Shown: positions 10,677 through 19,639 of the stretch, one piece after another
Layout: each line of letters starts with the position of its first letter
Numbering within the stretch: the stretch's first letter is position 1
Source: Oceanobacillus rekensis
GTDB taxonomy: Bacteria > Bacillota > Bacilli > Bacillales > Amphibacillaceae
Direction of reading: 5' to 3'
DNA length: 64,000 bases
Assembly: GCF_002153375.1 (NCBI RefSeq)
Contig: NZ_MTBQ01000001.1
Location: forward strand, 372,001-436,000
Translations under genes and position numbers: made by a program
Notes under the pieces: generated by a model
Databases searched by the model: none
Told to the model about the DNA's origin: nothing
The model's input: only the letters and a program-made list of their open reading frames with translations

Positions 10677-10985
10677 TTATGCATTGATTTTATCAATCAC
10701 TAATTTCGTATATGGCTGACGATGGCCTTGTGTACGATGATAGTTTTTTCTGCGTTTGTATTTGAAAACTGTAATTTTTTTCTGACGGCCTTGTTTTTCA
10801 ACTTTAGCAGTAACAGTAGCACCATCAACGTATGGAGCACCAACTTTAACATCATCTCCACCAACGAAAAGCACTTTGTCAAATGTTACAGATTCACTAG
10901 CTTCTGCAGTCACTTTTTCTACATAAATTTCTTGACCTTCAACAACTTTAACTTGTTTACCGCCTGTTTCAATAATTGCGTACAT
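10677..10985 (-). CDS. rplU: 50S ribosomal protein L21
   Basis: A 102-residue L21, starting [20 protein letters not shown] and ending with the basic [19 protein letters not shown] segment that binds 23S rRNA. It is the first gene of rplU-prp-rpmA and is preceded by a structured leader and a near-consensus promoter. An AAGGAGGTG site lies 6 bp before the ATG. Confidence 0.98.
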   Translation of the reverse strand: MYAIIETGGKQVKVVEGQEIYVEKVTAEASESVTFDKVLFVGGDDVKVGAPYVDGATVTAKVEKQGRQKKITVFKYKRRKNYHRTQGHRQPYTKLVIDKINA

Positions 10986-11088
10986 ACTTGCACCTCCTTA
11001 ATAGACTCAGACTCGCCATACAGGTACCCCGAAAAGTTTAAAACCTGTTCTGCGCGGTTGTAGCACGGGTGCTACGATGAATAACGGA
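10986..11088 (-). ncRNA. L21 leader (ribosomal protein autoregulatory leader)
   Basis: The untranslated leader of rplU can fold into two hairpins: GTAGCAC/GTGCTAC at 11060-11074 and CAGGT...ACCTG at about 11020-11048, followed by the Shine-Dalgarno. The position and hairpin arrangement match the L21 leader described in low-G+C Gram-positives, thought to bind L21 for feedback control. I identify it by position and structure, not by a covariance-model score. Confidence 0.7.
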
Positions 11089-11091
11089 TTA

Positions 11092-11121
11092 ATAATATCA
11101 TGTTTTCTCATAAACTGTCAA
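11092..11121 (-). promoter_or_regulatory. SigA promoter of rplU-prp-rpmA
   Basis: A consensus -35 TTGACA at 11116-11121 and TATTAT -10 at 11092-11097 are separated by 18 bp. Transcription would start just upstream of the L21 leader hairpins. Confidence 0.8.
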
Positions 11122-11179
11122 GCATGATTTTTTTTTAGCAGTTTAGAAAGTATAAATACTTTCTTACTGCATATGTGCA

Positions 11180-11216
11180 ACTAAGGTTGTCACATAAAAG
11201 TTTGGTGACAACCAAG
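11180..11216 (-). terminator. Hairpin after spoIVFB
   Basis: A 9-bp perfect stem (GGTTGTCAC/GTGACAACC, extendable by TT/AA) with an 11-nt loop, 12 bp past the spoIVFB stop. The minus-strand tail is not T-rich, so it is a weak terminator or an mRNA-stabilising hairpin. Confidence 0.5.
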
Positions 11217-11227
11217 TTTTCTAATAA

Positions 11228-12091
11228 CTATTTATAAAAAAATGTTTCCCCAATTGTTTGATTATAGTCCTTTTGATAAAAAAAGTTTTGCAGACAGTCA
11301 TTCTCATCTACTGCTTTACGCTCATTTTCAGGATAAATGATGTAGATTGGATGCTTCTTCTCTCTTCTGAACAGTGAAAAAACTTCTAAAAATGTACTGT
11401 CTGATGAGACGCGGAGCGGAACCACACCATTAATCGTAGACTCACCGTCATACCTTTTTAATAGAAAGCGCATAAATACATAGAAGCGTTGTTTCCAGTC
11501 TGCCCTGTTTTCCATAAAAAGAAATATCCAGATAAAAAAGGTACTTAATGTAAAAGGAAAATACAAGAGTTGGATGCAAAGGATACAAAGAATGGTAATC
11601 ATCGAAAATAGAATTGTAAAATGATAGGATTTCTTATATGGGAAGTAGGATGAAACGAATAATAGAAGTAGCTTCCCACCATCTAATGGCCATATAGGAA
11701 TTAAATTAAAAATAAGTAATACCGTATTATAGTAAAGAACCAGTTCCAATACGGATACAGGCAGTATTTGAAACGTTTCTGCTAAAAAGCAAAAGAAGTA
11801 AATGATAAAATGCTGAAATGGTCCAGCAATGGTAACAAGTACTTCTTCTTTTATTGGTTTATTCCCATGTTCATCCGTGTCCATTACCCCACCAAAAACC
11901 CAAAGCACAATATTCTTTATTCTCCATTTCAGAAATTTGGCAGCTGCAAAATGTCCCATCTCATGAAACAAAACGAGTGAAAAAATAATAAATAGTTCTA
12001 AAAATGTACCTGTAAGAAAGGAAATAATAATGAATATATATAGTACAGGATGGATGTGTATGCTTGGCAAATAATTAATTGGGTTCATCAA
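11228..12091 (-). CDS. spoIVFB: Intramembrane metalloprotease SpoIVFB (M50)
   Basis: SpoIVFB is the site-2 protease that cleaves pro-SigmaK in the outer forespore membrane. The zinc motif HEMGH is at 43-47 and the third ligand region NLIPIWPLDGGK at 129-140 (Asp137). About six hydrophobic segments and a C-terminal CBS-like cytoplasmic domain (from about 205, TINGVVPLRVSSDSTFLEVF) follow the usual SpoIVFB layout; 287 residues is typical. Its start overlaps the end of spoIVFA by 17 bp, so the protease and its regulator are translationally coupled. Confidence 0.96.
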   Translation of the reverse strand: MMNPINYLPSIHIHPVLYIFIIISFLTGTFLELFIIFSLVLFHEMGHFAAAKFLKWRIKNIVLWVFGGVMDTDEHGNKPIKEEVLVTIAGPFQHFIIYFFCFLAETFQILPVSVLELVLYYNTVLLIFNLIPIWPLDGGKLLLLFVSSYFPYKKSYHFTILFSMITILCILCIQLLYFPFTLSTFFIWIFLFMENRADWKQRFYVFMRFLLKRYDGESTINGVVPLRVSSDSTFLEVFSLFRREKKHPIYIIYPENERKAVDENDCLQNFFYQKDYNQTIGETFFYK

Positions 12092-12845
12092 CTGGAATCA
12101 CCTGGACAGGATCAATATAATCATTATCTTTTGTTATAGAAAAATACACAGTTTCATTTTCTACACTCGGAACAAAGCTTCCTAATAGTTGATTCCCCGA
12201 GATAAATTGATATAGATGGACATCGATAGTGCTGAGGTTTCCATAGTTGGAAACGGAACCATCTGAATGTTGAACAGTTACAGTTTTATTTGTTATTTTA
12301 TCATTTCCTGCAAAAATGACTACTCCTTCACGGATAGACGATACGTTTGCAGTATCACCAGGACTAATCATTATCCCTGTTCCATTTGCCTGAAACGTTT
12401 CCGTGATGTTTCCTGTGACAGGAAGCGCAATTTCCTGATTATGATCCAATTGTGCAATCGAATTTGGCGAAAGGGATAATGGCTGGCCAAATGTTTCTTT
12501 ATACCAAACATTTACTTTTGCAAAAGGAAATTCATTCGTTAAAACCTGGCTTGTCCATTCCTTAGGCTTATGGAGAAAGTCAGAATCTGTTTGCCAAATC
12601 AATGCTGTCCCTAAGAAAAGCATCACAGACAACACACCCTTTACAACGATTCCTGTAACTGCCTTTTTCTTATTACGTTCTCTTGGTTTACCACTACCTT
12701 CAAATACTGGATAATAACCATGTTTCTCTTCAATTTCAGGAAAGGGTGGAAGTGGTTGTTTAATACTTCCCTTTACTGGATTTACTCCACGATCTTTTTT
12801 ACGCTGTTCAATAGACTTTCGAATTTTCCTAATATCTTTGTCCAT
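12075..12845 (-). CDS. spoIVFA: SpoIVFA, regulator of the SigmaK-processing protease
   Basis: SpoIVFA scaffolds SpoIVFB with BofA and holds it inactive until the forespore signal arrives. It has a basic cytoplasmic N-terminus, one membrane helix (about residues 65-85, VKGVLSVMLFLGTALIW) and an extracytoplasmic degenerate LytM/M23 domain (GTGIMISPGDTANVSSIREG, VTVQHSDGSVSNYGNLS). The open frame starts three codons earlier with GTG (12854), but the ATG at 12845 is better spaced from AAAGGA. BofC, which acts in the same pathway, is not at its usual place next to ruvA. Confidence 0.9.
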   Translation of the reverse strand: MDKDIRKIRKSIEQRKKDRGVNPVKGSIKQPLPPFPEIEEKHGYYPVFEGSGKPRERNKKKAVTGIVVKGVLSVMLFLGTALIWQTDSDFLHKPKEWTSQVLTNEFPFAKVNVWYKETFGQPLSLSPNSIAQLDHNQEIALPVTGNITETFQANGTGIMISPGDTANVSSIREGVVIFAGNDKITNKTVTVQHSDGSVSNYGNLSTIDVHLYQFISGNQLLGSFVPSVENETVYFSITKDNDYIDPVQVIPVDEPN

Positions 12846-12870
12846 TTTCCTCACATTCCTTTAGTTTGTT

Positions 12871-12888
12871 TGTACATATATATGTACA
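12871..12888. promoter_or_regulatory. 18-bp perfect palindrome upstream of spoIVFA
   Basis: TGTACATATATATGTACA lies 26 bp before the proposed spoIVFA start, inside the expected promoter/leader. It could be a dimeric repressor operator or a short hairpin. I cannot assign a regulator, and a SigmaE promoter is expected in this area from the B. subtilis operon. Confidence 0.4.
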
Positions 12889-12905
12889 CTAGGAATAATG
12901 TATGA

Positions 12906-12944
12906 ACAAAAAGACGTAACAAAATGAGAATTTCGTTACATCTT
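12906..12944 (-). terminator. Terminator after minD
   Basis: The minus-strand stem AGATGTAACGAAA pairs with TTTTGTTACGTCT (G-T pairs tolerated) and is followed by TTTTTG. It lies about 27 bp past minD and ends the mre-min transcript. Confidence 0.8.
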
Positions 12945-12970
12945 AAGGTGATAATTACAGTTTTTTAATG

Positions 12971-13771
12971 TTATGCACGCATACCAATAAATCTTTTCAA
13001 TCTTTTCAGTACACCTTTATCATCTTCAAGTGATTGTAATGGAACAGTTTCACCTAATATTCTTCTAGCAATATTTCGGTATGCAATGGAAGCCTTTGAA
13101 TTTGGGGTGAGTGCAATTGGCTCTCCTTTATTGGATGCTTTAATCACTTCATCATCATCAACAACAATACCGATTAAATCAATGGATAGTAACTGTACAA
13201 TATCATCAACATCAATCATATCACCATTTTTCATCATATGGTTTCGGATACGATTGATTACTAATCTAGGAGACTCTTTCATCTCTTCCTTTTCCAGTAA
13301 ACCTACAATCCGATCTGCATCACGCACACTTGATTTCTCCGGGGTTGTTACAACGATTGCTCTATCTGCTCCAGATATTGCATTCTGAAACCCTTGCTCA
13401 ATTCCAGCTGGACAATCAATAATAATATAATCATACTCTTGTTTCAATTCAGCAACAATTTCCCTCATTCCATCGGTTGTTACCGCCGTTTTATCACTCG
13501 TTTGTGCTGCAGGTAGCAAAGCTAAATAATCGAACCGCTTATCTTTAATGAGTGCTTGTTTTAATTTACAGCGTCCTTGAATAACATCTACAATATCGTA
13601 TATGATTCTATTTTCCAGACCCATCACGACATCAAGATTTCTCAAACCAATATCCGTATCAATCAAACATACTTTTTTATCCATCAGTGCCAAAGCGGTT
13701 CCAATATTTGCAGATGTCGTTGTTTTACCGACGCCACCTTTTCCAGAAGTAATAACAATTGCTTCACCCAT
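12971..13771 (-). CDS. minD: Septum-site determining ATPase MinD
   Basis: MinD is a ParA-type ATPase that recruits MinC to the membrane to block polar division. The deviant Walker A GKGGVGKTT is at residues 10-18 with signature Lys11. LIDTDIGLRNLDVVMGLENR and IIIDCPAGIE are Walker A' and B regions. The C-terminal amphipathic membrane-targeting helix is visible as GVLKRLKRFIGMRA. The 266-residue length is typical. It overlaps the minC stop by 8 bp. Confidence 0.98.
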   Translation of the reverse strand: MGEAIVITSGKGGVGKTTTSANIGTALALMDKKVCLIDTDIGLRNLDVVMGLENRIIYDIVDVIQGRCKLKQALIKDKRFDYLALLPAAQTSDKTAVTTDGMREIVAELKQEYDYIIIDCPAGIEQGFQNAISGADRAIVVTTPEKSSVRDADRIVGLLEKEEMKESPRLVINRIRNHMMKNGDMIDVDDIVQLLSIDLIGIVVDDDEVIKASNKGEPIALTPNSKASIAYRNIARRILGETVPLQSLEDDKGVLKRLKRFIGMRA

Positions 13772-14450
13772 TATTCATTCTCCTTTCAAATCCGCTTATT
13801 TCCCTACGTTTGCGTGAAAGAACCTTTAACGAATCGATAATAATTTTATCCTGTTGCCCATCTATAAACCCACATTCCATATAAACGCCATCCGATTCAT
13901 AATCAGGTGCACGACTTATGTAATCTGCAATACGAAGCTGTGTTGGTTTCATATATGAGGCTACTATGAAAGAATCATGATCTCCTTCAAAACCTGCATG
14001 TGCAATTCCAAATAAATTTCCGAGAATATAAATATTTCCGGTGGAGATAACTTTTCCACCGGGATTCACATCTCCAATTAATAGAAGATCACCCTTGATT
14101 TCCAGTACCTGACCAGATCTTACAATTTGATTAACTGCTTTTATCTCACTATCTTCTTGCCATTTCAATGCATCTTCTATTCTAATAAGCTCTGATTCAA
14201 TCGAATCTATTTTAAAACGATTGTCCACACTGACAACCCTTCTTAATTCGTTTTCTTGTTCTTCCGTTAAATACCTATTCCCTAATTTAACTTTTACAGA
14301 AACGATTGGTTCATCTCTTCTTGGTTTGCTTGCCATCATTTTTTCATGAAGTTCTTTCATTGCATCACGATATGTTGCCGATTCTTCAATAAATAAACTA
14401 AGTCCCTCTCTTGTTCCTTTTATTGTAATTATCTGTTTTTTGTCTTGCAC
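13764..14450 (-). CDS. minC: Septum-site determining protein MinC
   Basis: The FtsZ-antagonising partner of MinD, 228 residues. The N-terminal domain (1-105) contacts FtsZ. The C-terminal right-handed beta-helix (about 110-215; VRSGQVLEIKGDLLLIGDVN, ISTGNIYILGNLFGIAHAGF) dimerises and binds MinD. It follows mreD by 61 bp and overlaps minD, as in the B. subtilis mreBCD-minCD operon. Confidence 0.97.
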   Translation of the reverse strand: MQDKKQIITIKGTREGLSLFIEESATYRDAMKELHEKMMASKPRRDEPIVSVKVKLGNRYLTEEQENELRRVVSVDNRFKIDSIESELIRIEDALKWQEDSEIKAVNQIVRSGQVLEIKGDLLLIGDVNPGGKVISTGNIYILGNLFGIAHAGFEGDHDSFIVASYMKPTQLRIADYISRAPDYESDGVYMECGFIDGQQDKIIIDSLKVLSRKRREISGFERRMNNG

Positions 14451-14511
14451 AGCAAGTTCACCTCATTAAATTGACCTAACGCTTTTATGTAGGTACACCA
14501 TGAACGTATCT

Positions 14512-15051
14512 TCACAGCGTACTTTTCCCAGACAGTTGTTCCCATTGCCACCTAGCAAGCCGTTTGGCACAAAAAGGATATAAAAGTAATATAAATACGA
14601 TATTTGACAAAATAGTCGGCAACATGCGGCCGAGTGTATAATCTTGAAAAACCATGTCCACAATTCCTACCGAAGTATAAATCAAGTATATAAAAAGATC
14701 TGCCAAGAGTACACCAACAGTTCCCAATAACACTACTACATAAAAGTTCCCTTGTAAGATTTTCTTTAAACCATGAACAATATAAATGGCTAATCCATAG
14801 GAAAACATATACACACCAAGTACCCCTGTATATACAACATCAATAAGCAGACCAAAAAGCAATGCATAACCAATAGAGTAGTATGTATAATCTTTATCAT
14901 AAAAAATAGCCATGTATACTAAAAAGGCAAACACCCAATGTGGTACGATCATTAGGTTACCCATCACAAGATTAGATGGCAACAATTCTAATGCCGCACC
15001 TTCCAGAATGGTTAACAGAAAAAGGATGAGAGGGAAAAATAAACGTTTCAT
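14512..15051 (-). CDS. mreD: Rod shape-determining membrane protein MreD
   Basis: A 179-residue integral membrane protein of the cell-wall elongation complex. About five to six hydrophobic helices cover most of the chain (starting MKRLFFPLILFLLTILEGAA), with little soluble sequence. Its ATG overlaps the mreC stop (TAATG), as is common in mre operons. Sequence is weakly conserved in this family; context makes the call secure. Confidence 0.93.
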   Translation of the reverse strand: MKRLFFPLILFLLTILEGAALELLPSNLVMGNLMIVPHWVFAFLVYMAIFYDKDYTYYSIGYALLFGLLIDVVYTGVLGVYMFSYGLAIYIVHGLKKILQGNFYVVVLLGTVGVLLADLFIYLIYTSVGIVDMVFQDYTLGRMLPTILSNIVFILLLYPFCAKRLARWQWEQLSGKSTL

Positions 15052-15926
15052 TACTCCTCTTCCTCCTCAGTATTGCTTTCTTCAGTTTCAGTAAGAGCAC
15101 GATCAACAACGATTACATTCCGCAAATCATATATATCTGCGGCAGGCTCAACCATCGCAATACGTGTCAGGCCATATTGATCCGATACTACTTCCTTGAC
15201 TGTTCCGATAGCCAATCCTTTTGGGAATTCTCCACCAAGTTCAGAAGAGACAACCAATTCTCCTTCTTCCAGATCTTTATCTGACTCTTCAATAATCCTG
15301 AAGAGTAGCGAGTTAGATTCTTGGTCAAAGCCTTCAATCATACCGAATATATCACGTTCTTCTCGTGATATGGTTGCCGAGATCCGGTTGTATTGGTCAA
15401 AACCAGTCAGAAGCTGTACATTAGAAGTGAATTCAGATGTACTTTTAATTTTTCCAACCATTCCTTCTGCAGTAATGACAATCATATTGGAACGGACACC
15501 ATCCTGCTCCCCTTTATTAATGGTCACTTGTTCCACCCATCGTTCTGGTGACCTGGATACAACAGTAGCCTGGATTGGATCGTAATCTCTGACTGTTTCC
15601 GTAATACCAAGCAAATCATTAAGTTCTTCATTTTCCTCTTTAATATCCTGTACTTCATAAATGAGACTCTTGTATTGGGATAGTTGTTCATTCAGCAGCT
15701 GGTTCTCTTCATATGTGTTTTTGAAATCTTTTACATTTGTCACAATATCTGTGATAAAGGTAACGGGTGTGTGAATGACATTCTGTGTCCATCCAACAGT
15801 GTCATTCACAAATTTTTCAACGGCTGTTAAGTTTTCTCTATCTTTTAATGAAAAACCTATTAAAGCTACCAATACGATAAAGCCAATCAGTAGAATAAAT
15901 AATCTTTTATTACGAAAAAAATGCAT
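15051..15926 (-). CDS. mreC: Rod shape-determining protein MreC
   Basis: A bitopic elongasome protein linking MreB with wall synthases. It has one N-terminal membrane helix (about 8-26), a coiled coil (about 65-105, YEENQLLNEQLSQYKSLIYE) and an extracellular beta-barrel domain with WVEQVTINKGEQDGV and GMVGKIKSTSEFTS. The acidic tail ESNTEEEEE is unusual in composition but tails vary. It sits 16 bp after mreB. Confidence 0.96.
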   Translation of the reverse strand: MHFFRNKRLFILLIGFIVLVALIGFSLKDRENLTAVEKFVNDTVGWTQNVIHTPVTFITDIVTNVKDFKNTYEENQLLNEQLSQYKSLIYEVQDIKEENEELNDLLGITETVRDYDPIQATVVSRSPERWVEQVTINKGEQDGVRSNMIVITAEGMVGKIKSTSEFTSNVQLLTGFDQYNRISATISREERDIFGMIEGFDQESNSLLFRIIEESDKDLEEGELVVSSELGGEFPKGLAIGTVKEVVSDQYGLTRIAMVEPAADIYDLRNVIVVDRALTETEESNTEEEEE

Positions 15927-15941
15927 AAAAACACCTACTTA

Positions 15942-16979
15942 TTAATTTAAAGGACGTGATGAAACATTGGGACTTGAACGGAATTGTTGTATATATTCCA
16001 GGGATTTACCTGTCCCGATTGCTACACTTTCCAATGGATTTTCTGCCACAAACACAGGGATTTTTGTTTCATCGCTTACAACTTGATCCAAATTTTTCAG
16101 CAAGGCACCCCCACCTGATAATACAATACCACGATCCATAATATCCGCTGCTAATTCTGGCGGTGTTTTTTCCAGTGTAGTTTTCACTGCATTAACAATC
16201 GCATCTACTGTCTCATCAAGGGAAGTGGAAATTTCATTTGCTGTAATTGTAATAGTTTTCGGTAACCCTGTTAAAAGATCCCGTCCACGAATATCCATTT
16301 CTTCGTCGGAATTTGCTTGTCTTGCAGCACCGAGATCCATTTTAACCGACTCTGCGGATCGTTCTCCAATCAACAGACTATAATGTTTTCGAATAAAATT
16401 AATGATTGAATCATCCATTTTATCACCAGCTAGGCGGATGGATTCACTTGTTACCACACCACCTAATGAAATAACAGCCACTTCCGTTGTTCCCCCACCA
16501 ATGTCTACAATCATACTACCTGTCGGTTCCCAAACAGGCAGGCCAGCTCCAATCGCAGCTGCAAAGGGTTCTGCAATCGGAAAAGCATCGCTTGCTCCTG
16601 CTTGTTTGGTAGCATCAATCACGGCGCGTTCTTCAACCATCGTAATTCCTGAAGGTACACAAATCATCACATAGGGCTTTTTCGCGAAAAAGGAACGTTT
16701 TTTCATGGCTTGTTTCATATAGTATTTCATCATGACAGCTGTGGTTTCATAGTCAGCAATAACACCGTCTTTCATAGGTCGTATAACAGAAATATTTCCG
16801 GGGGTGCGTCCGATCATGTTCCTCGCTTCGCTACCTACTGCCTCAATTTCACCTGTTTGCGTATTTTTTGCCACAACAGAAGGTTCACGTACAACTATAC
16901 CTTTCCCTTTCGTAAAAACAAGTGTGTTGGCAGTCCCTAAATCAATCCCTAAATCTTGTGAAAAGTTAAAAATCCCCAA
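15942..16979 (-). CDS. mreB: Actin-like cell-shape protein MreB
   Basis: MreB forms membrane-bound filaments that orient wall synthesis. The nucleotide-binding motifs [14 protein letters not shown] (phosphate 1), [16 protein letters not shown] (phosphate 2) and [11 protein letters not shown] (adenosine) are present. A longer frame starts with ATG at 16997, but that ATG precedes the Shine-Dalgarno AAAGGGAG. A TTG at 16977-16979, 6-7 bp after that site, gives [20 protein letters not shown], matching the short N-terminus of B. subtilis MreB, so this 345-residue product is preferred. Confidence 0.95.
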   Translation of the reverse strand: MGIFNFSQDLGIDLGTANTLVFTKGKGIVVREPSVVAKNTQTGEIEAVGSEARNMIGRTPGNISVIRPMKDGVIADYETTAVMMKYYMKQAMKKRSFFAKKPYVMICVPSGITMVEERAVIDATKQAGASDAFPIAEPFAAAIGAGLPVWEPTGSMIVDIGGGTTEVAVISLGGVVTSESIRLAGDKMDDSIINFIRKHYSLLIGERSAESVKMDLGAARQANSDEEMDIRGRDLLTGLPKTITITANEISTSLDETVDAIVNAVKTTLEKTPPELAADIMDRGIVLSGGGALLKNLDQVVSDETKIPVFVAENPLESVAIGTGKSLEYIQQFRSSPNVSSRPLN

Positions 16980-17120
16980 TAATATCTCCCTTTCCATTAA
17001 ACAATTCGCACTTTATGTAGTTTTACGCTACTCGTTAATTATATAAGTCGCAAACAATCATTAATTATTGCATCTAAACTGAAATATGTAAACTATTCCG
17101 CCAAAATTAAAATCAGAATA

Positions 17121-17156
17121 AGCGCCACTTTCTATTATGAATCGAAAAATGGCGCT
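17121..17156 (-). terminator. Hairpin after radC
   Basis: The stem AGCGCCA/TGGCGCT, extendable through A/T pairs, lies 55 bp past radC and is followed on the minus strand by TATTCTGATTTT. This is probably the radC terminator, separating it from mreB. Confidence 0.55.
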
Positions 17157-17210
17157 AGGCTATCAGTTCTTATATAATTATACGAAAAATCTTCTAAAAT
17201 AGATAGTAAT

Positions 17211-17900
17211 TTATAAATATCCTTTTTCCTTTAAAGAAACAAACTTTCTGTCACCAATTATTAAATGATCCAACATTTCAATTCCAATCATCTTACCCGA
17301 TTCAACTAATCTTCTTGTCACATGGATATCTTCCTGGGAAGGTGCAGGGTCACCTGAGGGATGATTATGCGCGACAATAATTGATGCTGCTGATCGTTTC
17401 ACTGCCTCGCGGTAGACTTCTCTGGGGTGGACGATAGAGGCGTTAAGGCTACCGATAAAAATCGTTTGCCTATGAATAATCTGGTTTTTTGTATTTAGAA
17501 ACAATACGACAAAGTGTTCCTGGTTTAAATTCCTCATTTCTTCCATGACATAATCCGCACCATCTTCTGGAGACCTAATAACATATTTTTCATTTGGTTT
17601 GTATTCATTCATTCGTTTTCCAAGTTCGATTGCTGATAGAATCAACAATCCTTTTGCTGTTCCAATCCCCTTTACAGCAGTCAGTTCCTCAATGGTAGCT
17701 TCCCTTAAAAGTTTTAACCCCTCAAAATGCATTAAGATTAGATTTGCAACCGACATAACCGATTCATCTTTAGTACCACTTCCAATTAGAATTGCAAGTA
17801 TTTCTTGATTGGATAAGTGTGACGGTCCCAGTTTCAATAGTCTTTCACGAGGACGATCCTCCTTAGGTACATCCCTAATCGCAATGGTTGGTATTGTCAA
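17211..17900 (-). CDS. radC: RadC-family JAB-domain protein
   Basis: A 229-residue UPF0758 protein. The N-terminal helix-hairpin-helix region (about 70-86, ATIEELTAVKGIGTAKG) is followed by a JAB/MPN metal-binding core with HNHPSGD at 178-184. The historical link to DNA repair is doubtful and the substrate unknown. It lies upstream of mreB as in B. subtilis. The maf gene that normally separates it from spoIIB is missing. Confidence 0.94.
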   Translation of the reverse strand: MTIPTIAIRDVPKEDRPRERLLKLGPSHLSNQEILAILIGSGTKDESVMSVANLILMHFEGLKLLREATIEELTAVKGIGTAKGLLILSAIELGKRMNEYKPNEKYVIRSPEDGADYVMEEMRNLNQEHFVVLFLNTKNQIIHRQTIFIGSLNASIVHPREVYREAVKRSAASIIVAHNHPSGDPAPSQEDIHVTRRLVESGKMIGIEMLDHLIIGDRKFVSLKEKGYL

Positions 17901-18059
17901 TTTTTATTCTCCTTTCACTTTTTGTATTTCTATCATACCCCCTTAACGATAGGTCAACAAATTGCTGAAATGGCGTTATGATGGGTGTTTTAGCATCAAC
18001 TAATCAATAGTTTCCTAGAGAGAATTGATTTATAAAGCTAATCATTTATAACAAAATTA

Positions 18060-18094
18060 AAAAACAGGTAATTTTATAATTACCTGTTTTAAAG
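18060..18094 (-). terminator. Terminator after spoIIB
   Basis: A perfect inverted repeat AACAGGTAATT/AATTACCTGTT with a 4-nt loop is followed by a run of T on the minus strand, just past the spoIIB stop. Confidence 0.9.
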
Positions 18095-18100
18095 CCCTAT

Positions 18101-18982
18101 CTATTTGGCTAATTGTTCATAATGATACATCCACTGCAAAAGCTGTAGGTGATTTGCATTATCCACAGAATTACTTATTGATGATAAAAGTGAAGATAAT
18201 TTTTCTGTCTGATCGGGTTTTGCTGCCAACAGATCACTCCAGATTTCAGTTGAAAAAGTGTTCTGTTCACTTAAGTTCTTTAATGAATCACGCCATTCAG
18301 CCTGAAATTGAACTAACCAGTTTTCTTCATCTGCAGTAAGCTCCAAATCACCGTTTATTGTAGCCCATTCCTTTACATACAAGTCAACGGAACCGTTCTT
18401 TTTTAATTCATCTGCAAGAAATTTAGCATCTTCTTTTGTATTTGCCACCCCCGCAATAAGAAAATACTGATTATCCCGCTCCCAGGTTATTGTTGGTATA
18501 CCTTCTGCTGCATAATTATCAGACCACTGCTCAGCATTTTCTTTTTCCGAAAAAATGCCAGCCTGCAAAATATGTGCCTCTAAAGGGTCAAGCTGAACTA
18601 TAACACCATCTGATGCCGCCTCGTTTTTTTCAGTTACTGTTGACGGGTTATTATTATTTGGTGCTTGTCCAGTAACATCTCCTTCCACATCTACAAATAA
18701 GCGCAACATGCCTAATCCGAGAATAGAACCGATTATGATTGCTGATGTAACAGCAATTAAAATCGGTTTTAAGTAATGGAATCTATGTTGCTTCTTATTA
18801 TGGGTTTTTTTCGGCTTATTTAGACCTGTAATAACAGGAACAGAATCTTCAGCGTCATCGGAGTCGTCCAGCGTAGCCGCTAATTCCTTGTTTGCGGATG
18901 ATTGATTGGTTCTATCATTCAGTTTATACTTCAGTTGTTTTCCGTTGTCTTCTACCAATACTGCTTTATTTTTGTCCATCAT
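18101..18982 (-). CDS. spoIIB: SpoIIB-like sporulation protein with SPOR-type domain
   Basis: A 293-residue bitopic protein: acidic/basic cytoplasmic region (1-88), one membrane helix (about 90-110, LKPILIAVTSAIIIGSILGL), then an extracellular SPOR-like domain (about 130-205; EAHILQAGIFSEKENAEQWS, PTITWERDNQYFLIAGVANT). In B. subtilis, SpoIIB at this locus localises the engulfment machinery to the septum. Sequence similarity by eye is modest; topology, SPOR domain and position between folC and radC support the call. AGGAGG lies 5 bp before the first of two consecutive ATG codons and 8 bp before the second (18979). Confidence 0.85.
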   Translation of the reverse strand: MMDKNKAVLVEDNGKQLKYKLNDRTNQSSANKELAATLDDSDDAEDSVPVITGLNKPKKTHNKKQHRFHYLKPILIAVTSAIIIGSILGLGMLRLFVDVEGDVTGQAPNNNNPSTVTEKNEAASDGVIVQLDPLEAHILQAGIFSEKENAEQWSDNYAAEGIPTITWERDNQYFLIAGVANTKEDAKFLADELKKNGSVDLYVKEWATINGDLELTADEENWLVQFQAEWRDSLKNLSEQNTFSTEIWSDLLAAKPDQTEKLSSLLSSISNSVDNANHLQLLQWMYHYEQLAK

Positions 18983-19639
18983 AATCGCCTCCTGTACCCG
19001 CTACTATAGATAGACTCTAGCACAGTGGTTTTAAAAAGTAAGACGAATCATGACATACTTTAAAATAATCGTTCTACATTTTTCTCCCTATTCCACAGAC
19101 TCTTTAACCTATAAAAATAAGACTTTTTTCAAACTTAGATTGTTGTTATCTGCCCCTTAGTCGAGATAAACTGCCGCGAAGTAACTTCTATCTTTGTTAG
19201 ATTCTATGCACAAAATCATAAAAAGCGACTTAACTACTGGCTGATATCCGAAGACAGATGCTGTTGCTGCCGTCCGGGATCGCTCTGGGCGGATGCGCAC
19301 CTTAGGGCACGGCCTAAAGTCCCGAAGAGAAATCCACTCTTCAGGTCTTCGGACACGTGCCCCCGCTGAAGTCACCGCCCACCGCTCACCCGGACTGGTG
19401 AAGTTTTGGTGCGATTTTTAATTCAATCACTAAGCAGTTAATTGTTTGCAAGCTAAAACCAGATCTGGGATATATACGGAGAAACCTATGCCTTAGGATG
19501 CAGTGTATTACCCAGAGTGGTCGCCGAAGTTCCTAAATAATGATAGAAAACAGCCAGTAGTTAGTATGCAGTTTATAGAAACACAAAGTTAAATAGCATC
19601 AACTATTTTCGGTGGGACGAGTTATCGCAGTCCCATAGT
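18983..19639. repeat. Gene-free region with full-length family-A repeat (copy A2)
   Basis: A 657-bp gap without a credible gene. From about 19150 to 19635 it holds a family-A repeat: an end segment GATAAACTGCCGCGAAGTAA near 19155, a G+C-rich core at 19269-19400, and a distal part at 19480-19583 ending GCAGTTTATAGA. The 51 bp at 19269-19319 are exactly the reverse complement of 23054-23104. Compared with copy A3, the palindromic centre of the distal part is deleted. An 88-codon-scale open frame in the core is an artefact of the repeat. Confidence 0.85.

Noticed and set aside
16980-16997. Longer mreB N-terminus from the upstream ATG
   Set aside because: The ribosome binding site lies downstream of that ATG and the extra residues do not match MreB N-termini.
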